64,000 nt of DNA. Source: Ciborinia camelliae (Eukaryota; Ascomycota; Leotiomycetes; Helotiales; Sclerotiniaceae). Positions within the stretch are counted from its first letter, which is position 1. Each line of letters opens with the position of its first letter. Position numbers and translations under genes: made by a program. This document shows positions 55,944 through 64,000 of the stretch, piece after piece. The stretch is from positions 62,001-126,000 of the forward strand of contig JANPYM010000020.1 in NCBI GenBank assembly GCA_025890175.1. The letters are read 5' to 3'. The notes under the pieces were generated by a model. It had not been told where the DNA came from and did not search any database. It saw only the letters and a list, made by a program, of their open reading frames with translations.

Positions 55944-58900
55944 ATGGCACCTCATGAACCGCCAAATGGCACACCAGGACGTTGGGAAGCCCCTCCATCA
56001 ACTATGGCTGCACAATTAATCAATAACCTCTCGACGAAAAAACCATCTCGTCAAATCGAACATGATGATTTACAGTCACTCATGACGGAAGTCTCCAGTC
56101 GGGAAAATGATCCTTCCGACTTTACGGATCCCGATGCTATGCTTGAGCACAAACATAAGCTTCTATATGTCATCTCCAAAGTAGTTCTGGAGAAACTCAA
56201 CAAAGATGACCCTTTCATGAATGTTCAAAATATTATCGATCAGGCTTGTGAAGCACTCGATGTTTTCATTTCGACCGTCAAAGATGTTCCAAATATCCTC
56301 AATTATGTATCCACTCAAGATCACCCCCTCAAGACACGCGGCCCAGAACCTTTCTGGATATGGTTATTCCCACGAGTTTTATCATGTCTAGGTCGTCGGA
56401 ATTGCAAAAAGCTTAATGCAAAGATTGAGGTATTCTTTTCTACATCATTTGAGGTTGTAGCAAGATCCCCAAAGCTTTGGAGACTTAATTCCAACTTTTT
56501 TTCTTACCTTAAGGATAGTGTATCAAGTAAGTGTACTTAGAAAAATGCAACACTTGACAACTGCTTACATTCCACAGCTATTCTCAATATCCTCCAAAAT
56601 CTCAGCCTTGTCGCGCACGAAGAGGCAATCTATTTCATGTTACCATCTGAACAATTTAATCTTTCAGCCTTTTGCCCTGATATAGAAGAGGATCAAAGTC
56701 AGTCAGTTCTTCAATGTACGTATAAATTACACGACACTACAGGTGCGATTCAACATAGTATATGCCTCCTATCCATCTTAGCAAAGGTATCAATTCAAGC
56801 TGCATCTTTTCAAGACGCAACACCCGCTTTCCAAGACTACCTAGCTTGGATGTTTGACTCTTTCCATTCATCCTACGAGTTACAAAAGGTGTGGATATCC
56901 CCTGGGATGTTAAATCAAGATCATGAAGTCCCAACGATTGCGCTCTTCTGTTCCCTTCATGCTCTTCTCTCATCCATTCAGAAATCAATATCGGAGTCTT
57001 TGATTCGCAAGGGGTATGTATATCTTGCACTCATCGGTGCGGATATCATTACAACTCCTTCAAATGTGATCGATAAGGATTTAAATCTTATTTTCTGTCA
57101 AGCTCTCTTGGATCTGGCAAACATCTGTAGGAAGGATGATTCGACTTGCAGAACTATTCGTTTATCACTACTTCCAAAACTTCAAACAGTGCTTGATGAT
57201 GAGGATGCAAGTATTATGGTAGGGAAAGACTTTCAGGTATGTGATCTTTCCATCTTCTGAATTTTGACTTAATTTTGACTTAATTTTGTATAGAATGCTT
57301 CAGCTGCTTTGACTTGGGCTTGCCGATCAACAGAGAATACCGATCTTGAACTTGTTCTCCCTCACATGAATTTTGATACGAATTCTCTCAATGCCGATCT
57401 CAATCTACTTGTTCTGAAAGATACCAAGAGTCGCTCAAATCAATCAGCTCCACCTAGCAAACGTCGAAAAATACATTCCGAAGAAAGTCTTTTGCATGAG
57501 ATCATCGCCAAGTTATATTCTCTTCTCAGTGATCAGGAAGTGATGGATGTGGATGGGTTATGTCATCAGGCAGAGTTAGTATGAAAGTTAATACCGCTTG
57601 TTTTAATCTAACGTTTTTTAGGAAATATTTCGCCAATTTGAATGATCCTGACAGATGCAAAGTTATTGACTATTTATCTATGATACCATGTGCTGCATAT
57701 GGTTCATTAACTGTTACCAGAGATAAATTTGAAAATATAACCTCATCTCGATGTTTCATATGCGAAAAGCTTCCTCCTCCACAAACCACATCATTGGACG
57801 ATGATTTGTGTCAAAAAACCGGCAGCGAGGCAATTTTGATCTTAACTACTTTGGTTAAATCACCTGCTTTTCATGAATCACGAAGACCAAGGGTTCTGGC
57901 AATGGTAGCCGTCAAGGCTTTTGCCATACATTTTAGAGATGAGGAATTCTTCAATTTGGAAACTTCTGTAATTGGCCAGTGGTGTCTAAAATCTCTTCAG
58001 AGTTCCGTGCGTGAGATGCGAATCGCAGCGGGGTAAGTTATTCTTCACTTCTGACATATGTTAGGCTTTTACTAAATAGTTCTAGTCGCACATTACCAGA
58101 ATTCCTCCAAGGAGCCAAAGCCCCACAAGATCTGGTTATCAAGAACAGAACAAATGTACTGATCATCTTGCGTGATTTGTCAGAAAAGCCTACCCTTTAC
58201 TGGCAAGAGACATGTATTCTTGCTTGGGGTCAACTTGCAAGGTCAGTATGGATCAATCACTCTCGTGTTGTTTGTCGGCTCACAAGATTAGGGTTTTGAT
58301 CGATGGGGAGTTGAATATCGTACTACTAATGCTGGTAGACTACCTAGGACATTCTAATCCAATTGTATCCAACGTAGCTTATAATGAGGTAAGAAAAGTT
58401 CTCCAGGGCTATCATTAATTGAAAATTCACTGAATTTGTTTAGATACTGAAATTGGCCAATCGAAATGGAACTACTGAGAGACCCGTGGAGCGATTATTT
58501 AGTCCATTTTGGGATAGTGTCGCCATTGCTGCTGTGAAGGACTTGCTTAGTCGACCACAGACTTCTCAGTTGATGGCCGATTTATTAGAGATTACCGTTT
58601 CCGAATTTCTTATTCTCACACAAGCATACACACTTCCATGGTTAGTGTTATGGCGTGATGGGAAGACGATTAAAAAGATTGCTCAAGCTCGGAATGAGGA
58701 GTCTTGGCGAGTCTGTACGGATAATGCTAATATTGTTCATATCATGGCATTATTACTGATTCAGGATGTTCAAAATATCGAAAATCATACCATGTCTGTA
58801 CTGAAATGCGTCTCTTCGGACTTTGAGAAACGAGGACTGGATTTTGCGTTTCTTCTTAAAATGGATCCGTCAAGCACTTTTCTCCATCTTCTCAAGGTGG

Positions 58901-61900
58901 CCGGCCATGCTGAGGATAATAGTAAGAAATCAAGAGTAGGTAAATTCTGTTCTGTTAGATTTACCGGACATTAACTCTCTTAGATTCGACTTGCTTTACA
59001 ATTTCTCGTTGAGAATGTTCAAAGTACGGACCAAAACCGAAAAAGGAACAATCCAATGGCGGCATTTCTAGAGCAGCATAATCTTGGTTTGGTTACTCGC
59101 ATATCAGAGATCGTTAATGATAATAGGGATGTTCAATCTAGTTTTGAGAAGAAGAGAAATTTGAAAGCGATTGAGGAGATGGTTACGATTGGCAAGATCT
59201 ATACCAGGGCAGCTCGACCACAAGTTAGTTCAGTTCACTCAGCACCGGGTTTACATGTTAGCTAATCACATCTAGATATGCGCTTGTCTACAGTCCGCCT
59301 TGGCTCAAAAAGAACTTCAAGCTTCAGCCTTTTCAGCATGGACAGCTATGCTCCGATATCTTGGTGATGAAGATGTTGAATGGATGCTTGAAAGTACCTT
59401 TGTTATCATCATACAACATTGGGAATCTTTTGATGATTTGACTCAAAAAGCAGCCGAGGAAATTTTGCAATACCTTTTTGAAAAGCGACCTCGTCTTATT
59501 CGAAATAAGATAGTTAACTTACCATCGCTTTCCAAATTTCCGCAGCTCATTGATATAGAACGCAAGCTCAACGAAATAAGGAGGCCGACGGATGTCAGTA
59601 ATGCATTCCAAATATTCAGTCGTAGAATTCGACACGAAACTGCTGGAGTTGTTGCTCAAGCTTTATCTGAGTTAAAAGGTCTACTTCAATTACAGCAGTC
59701 ATATCTTCAAGCTTCAGCTGTGAGTGAACAGCCTGATGCTGTCGTTGGTAAGCTTGTGCGTTCAATCATGGATGCATGCGTTAAGTTTAACGAATCTCAT
59801 CATGATATCGCTAAACTTTCGGGAGAATGTATCGGTTTGATAGGTTGTCTTGATCCCAACAGAGTTGAAGCCGTCAGAGACCAACGGGAAATGGTGGTGC
59901 TTATGAATTTTCATGACCCAGAAGAAACTACCGATTTTGTCTTGTTCCTCTTGGAAGAAGTTATCGTCAAGGCATTTTTGTCTGCAACCGATACAACCTT
60001 ACAAGGCTTCTTATCCTTCGTTATGCAGGAGTTATTGTTGAAAGGTGGGTTTGCAGATGTTTGCGCACCAATTATGAGAGGTGGGGAAAAGGACCCCGAT
60101 AATCTACTCTACAAGAAATGGGAATCTCTCCCAGAGAGTGTGCAGGCTACTCTTACACCTTTCCTCACCTCAATGTTCTCCGTATTGAAGATGGAAGTCC
60201 CAATCACTACCTACCCAATATTTCGACCCGACAGTACTCAGCCCGACAGAATTAACAAGTATAACAATTGGTTGAAAACTTTTGTTCTTGACCTCTTACA
60301 GAAACCCAAAAATCTCAACGCAGAATTGATTTTTGCTCCTCTGTGTCGAGCGATTCGAATTAAGGATCTTTCCGTAGCAAGTTTCCTCTTGCCTTATTTG
60401 ATTCTTCACGTTGTTGCTGAAGGATCAGATCAAGAGAGAGATAATATTGGTGCAGAACTTCTTGGGATCTTGAAGTATGAATCAACTTCAACATCCCATA
60501 TCAAGCAAGAAGAGTTGAAGCTATGTAGTGAGGTAAGTACAGGAGATCCTTTGGTAAGAATTTAAAGCTGACATCAAGTACACAGGCAGTATTTCGTGTC
60601 CTTGATTACCTTTCTCGTTGGATCCAGGCAAAACAAAAGGCAGCTCTTAAAGATGCTCGAGCTGGGAAGATAACGATGGCTCAAGAGGCTGGGGCTCAAA
60701 TCCAAAAGGTTACAAGACTTGTCGAGAGTATCCCTGCTGAAATTGTTTCAGCTAGAGCTATACAATGTAAAGCATACTCTAGAGCTTTGTTCAATTGGGA
60801 ACAGCACATTCGACATATTCGAGGTAAGAAGGATTATTCGACCAAAATTCCGGACCTGGAGCGATTGCAGGAGATTTATACACAAATTGATGAGCCGGAT
60901 GGTATCGAGGGAATATCGGCCCACCTTCACGTTTTAGATATTGACCAGATAGTCCTGGGACATCGCAAGGCTGGTCGCTGGACAGCTGCTCAAGGGTGGT
61001 ATGAGATTAAACTTGCAGAAGATCCTCAAGATGTCGACGTTCAAGTAAATCTTCTTACATGTTTGAAGGAATCAGGTCAACATGGTCAGTTTATATTATT
61101 TGTTCACGTTGGGTGTAATGCTAATTAATCATAGATGTTTTACTTAATTATATTGAAGGTATGCAAACTGCGACCAAAACAATAGGAAAACTATTACCAT
61201 TTGCTACCGAGGCTTCATGGGCAACTGGTCGTTGGGCTGCCTTGGAAAAGTATACCTCGATTGCTGGTCGTGAATCGGAGGAAGATTTTAATGTCAGCAT
61301 TGGGAAAGCACTACTTGCTTTACATCAAAAAGAATCCAAGAGTTTCATCTCAACCATCGAAGAACTTAGAGAACAAATTACTTGTTCTTTATCAAGAGCT
61401 ACAACTTCATCAATTGGATCTTTTCATGATCCTATGTTGAAGCTTCATGTACTCACGGAGTTGGAGATGATTGCTGGTCTTGATAGGATTGAACCGACAC
61501 CAAGAGAAGAGCTCCTCGAGTCACTTGATCGAAGACTCGAAACAATTGGTGGTTATTTGAATGATAAACAATATTTGTTGGGTATAAGACGAGCTGCTAT
61601 GCAATTATCTAGGTAAGTTATACTTCTTCTGCAGAAACTCTTCTAACTTTCACAGTCTCGAATTTACAAAGGGAGATCTCGCCTCAGCTTGGTTGACGAG
61701 TGCTCGACTTGCTAGGAAAGGAAATGCTATACATCAATCTTTCAATGCTGTACTTCACGCATCACAGCTCGGTGATGAATCGGCAAAGATAGAACATGCA
61801 CGACTTCTATGGAAGGAAGAACAACATCGAAAAGCGATTCAGAGTCTACAAGGCGCAATTGAAAGTAATGCTTTCATATCGCACAATGAGATCAATAAGG

Positions 61901-63948
61901 CAAGTATAACAAGTGCGGATGATTCCCAACGAAAGCAACAACAAAATCTCCTTGAAGCAAGAGCTCATCTTCTCCTTGCAAAGTGGCTTGACCGTGCTGG
62001 ACAAACCAATTCATCTGCCCTACGATCCCAATATCAAATCGCTGCAAAGACACATATAGCATGGGAGAAAGGTCACTATTATCTGGGACGTCATTACAAT
62101 AAATTGTTGGAATCGTCCAAAAATTTGCCATTGGAAAGACAGGATGAGAATTATCTTTGCGGAGAAACTGCATCACTAGTCATTTCGAATTACCTTCGCT
62201 CATTGAGCCATGGGACCAAGTATGTTTACCAAACTCTCCCTCGTATCTTAACACTTTGGTTAGATCTTGGTACGCAACTCAGTCAAAAGATTGATTCGAC
62301 ACTTCATTCTCAAGAGTTTGTTAGCAAGATGACTCAATTACGAAAGAAAACGCTGGCCGACCTTCATCTTCGATTTAGGAAATACATTAATAAAATGCCG
62401 GCCTACATTTTTTATACGGCTTTACCACAGATTGTATCACGAATCACCCATCCACATAATGAAGTCAATAACTTCCTTCAACAAATCATGATAAAGGTTG
62501 TAACTTTACATCCTCAACAGTCACTTTGGAGTTTGTTGGCTCTGAGCACTTCAACGCAACCGGACCGTCAAAGTAAAGGGATAGAGTTACTCAACAAGTT
62601 GACCATTGGGTCAAAGAAGATAGAGAATAGTTTTATCGATATCAAGGCACTAATCAGAAATGGAAAATCCCTTACCAGCGAGATATTGAAAATATGCGAA
62701 GCTGGAGATTTCGAAGAAGCAAGAACTTATAGGGCGAGTTTATCCAAGGATTTGATGTTCAATCAGAAGTTCCTACCAAGTTTATTGGCTTGCCCAGTTG
62801 AGGCAGCTTTAACAGCAACTTTACCGACTCTTCCCGATAAAGTATCATCACATCAAGCCTTTTCTCGTGATGTTATTACCATTAATGCTTTTGAAGATGA
62901 TGTTTTAGTCTTAAACTCGTTGGCCAAACCTCGACGATTAAACGCTCTGGCATCAAATGGACAACACTATGGACTTCTTTGCAAACCTAAAGATGATCTT
63001 CGAAAAGATCAACGTCTTATGGAATTCAATGGGATGATCAATAGATCACTGAAGCGAGATGCAGAATCCAGTAGACGTCAATTATACATCAGAACATATG
63101 CCGTCACACCTCTCAATGAGAAATGTGGTATCATAGAATGGATCGAAGGACTGCAGACCCTTCGACAAATTCTTTTGGATCTTTACGTGCCCATGGGTAT
63201 CAAAACTAATTACAAGGACCTAGATCTTCATTGTCATGAAGCGATGAAAGGCGACAAACATCTCCATCACTTTACGGACCATGTCCTCGGTGGATTTCCC
63301 CCCGTCTTTCACCACTGGTTCGTGCAACAATTTCCCGAACCATCCACATGGTTCGCGGCTCGTCTTCGCTACACTCGCTCCTGCGCCGTGATGTCAATCG
63401 TGGGCACTATCCTGGGCCTCGGCGATCGACATACGGAAAACGTCCTGTTTGAAAAGGGAAACGGCGGCACCTTTCACGTGGATTTCAATTGTATCTTTGA
63501 AAAAGGTCTCACGTTTAACAAACCCGAACGCGTCCCCTTTCGACTCACGCACAACATGGTGGATGCCATGGGGATGTATGGCTACGAAGGGGCGTTTCGG
63601 AAATCTTCGGAGCTGACGCTGAAAGTCCTGCGTCAGCATGAAGAAACCCTGATGACGATCCTCGAGGCGTTCATCTACGATCCCACGATCGATCTGTTTA
63701 GCAAGGCGGATGAGAAGAGGAATCTTCTTCATCTTCATCATGAGGAGGAGCGGCGGAAGAAGAGACAGGAGGAGAAGAAACCCTTGCCGCAGGCGGTGTT
63801 GGAGGTTATCCTGAGGAAGTTTCGTGGTCTGTTGACGGGTGAGAGCGTCCCGCTTAGTGTGGAGGGTCATGTGGATGAATTGATTAAGGAGGCGACGGAT
63901 CCCAGGAATTTGACGGCTATGTATATTGGGTGGTGTTCGTTTTATTAG
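55944..63948 (+). CDS. uvsB: PIKK checkpoint kinase, MEC1/ATR/UvsB type
   Basis: Twelve exons: 55944-56526, 56578-57236, 57294-57574, 57622-58032, 58086-58241, 58292-58388, 58444-58935, 58984-59223, 59276-60532, 60586-61084, 61135-61612, 61656-63948; 2481 aa, every phase consistent. ATR-type kinase that, with its ATRIP/Ddc2 partner, senses RPA-coated single-stranded DNA and starts the replication and DNA-damage checkpoint. Order: N-terminal HEAT repeats, a UME-like region, FAT repeats (about 1450-2000), and the kinase domain with LLCKPKDDLRKDQR (Lys2161), GDRHTENV (2307-2314) and HVDFN (Asp2327, Asn2329). A FATC end reads LTAMYIGWCSFY. GDRHxEN and DFN are typical of ATR. The ATG at 55944 is the first in its frame; the frame to its left has no ATG. 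The final 650 bp are more GC-rich than the rest. Confidence 0.95.
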
Positions 63949-64000
63949 GTTGGGTGGGAGGGAGTGGGGGAGGGAGAGAGGGGGAGGGGAGATGGGAGGG

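Overview
This window is nuclear DNA of a filamentous ascomycete, most likely a Leotiomycete of the Botrytis/Sclerotinia type (inference). The reasons are genes with short introns (about 43-134 bp, GTATGT/GTAAGT donors, CTAAC-type branch sites), conserved fungal genes (mediator MED17, tandem phosphofructokinase, COX16, a MEC1/ATR-type kinase), and a sharp alternation of ordinary-composition gene blocks with very AT-rich transposon graveyards typical of repeat-induced point mutation (RIP). No bacterial, viral or organellar gene set is present.

Layout. 1-1.2 kb: the 3' part of an AIM6-like membrane phosphodiesterase gene. 1.2-18.1 kb: an accessory block of orphan genes. It holds a 541-aa tandem-repeat protein with a C-terminal zinc-binding-like motif and five members (one a clear pseudogene, one truncated) of an unrecognised family. 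The family shares a ~65-aa N-terminal domain, one phase-1 intron, a fast-changing low-complexity middle and a basic C-terminal tail. 18.1-31.9 kb: an AT-rich island that can be resolved into named insertions. These are a TA-flanked 2.2-kb DNA transposon, two 174/175-bp solo-LTR-like units, a 9.3-kb Ty1/copia element with 492/494-bp LTRs, a 1.59-kb LTR element nested inside it, and a 582-bp hAT-like element. Exact target-site duplications can be read for each. 31.9-39.4 kb: a second accessory block with a two-zinc-knuckle repeat protein whose reading frame continues past an in-frame stop, plus satellites and LTR fragments. 39.4-64 kb: the conserved block: alpha/beta hydrolase, GPI-anchored wall protein, MED17, phosphofructokinase, a PARP-type zinc-finger/AT-hook protein, COX16, and a 2481-aa MEC1/ATR/UvsB kinase, complete to its stop. 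COX16 and the kinase are divergently arranged over about 294 bp.

The most unusual feature is a set of at least eight short arrays of small hairpins in the two accessory blocks. Within an array the loop or inner core is kept, while the outer arms differ from unit to unit but stay complementary. Two arrays 23 kb apart are visibly homologous and carry compensated arm changes. Seven of the eight lie on the 3' side of an orphan gene or relic, often within 10-100 bp of its stop codon. I know of no described element that matches. The hairpins are read directly from the sequence; a 3'-UTR or RNA role is inference.

Exon joints were placed by hand from splice motifs, reading phase and, for the conserved genes, continuity of recognisable protein. 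No database search or transcript data were available.
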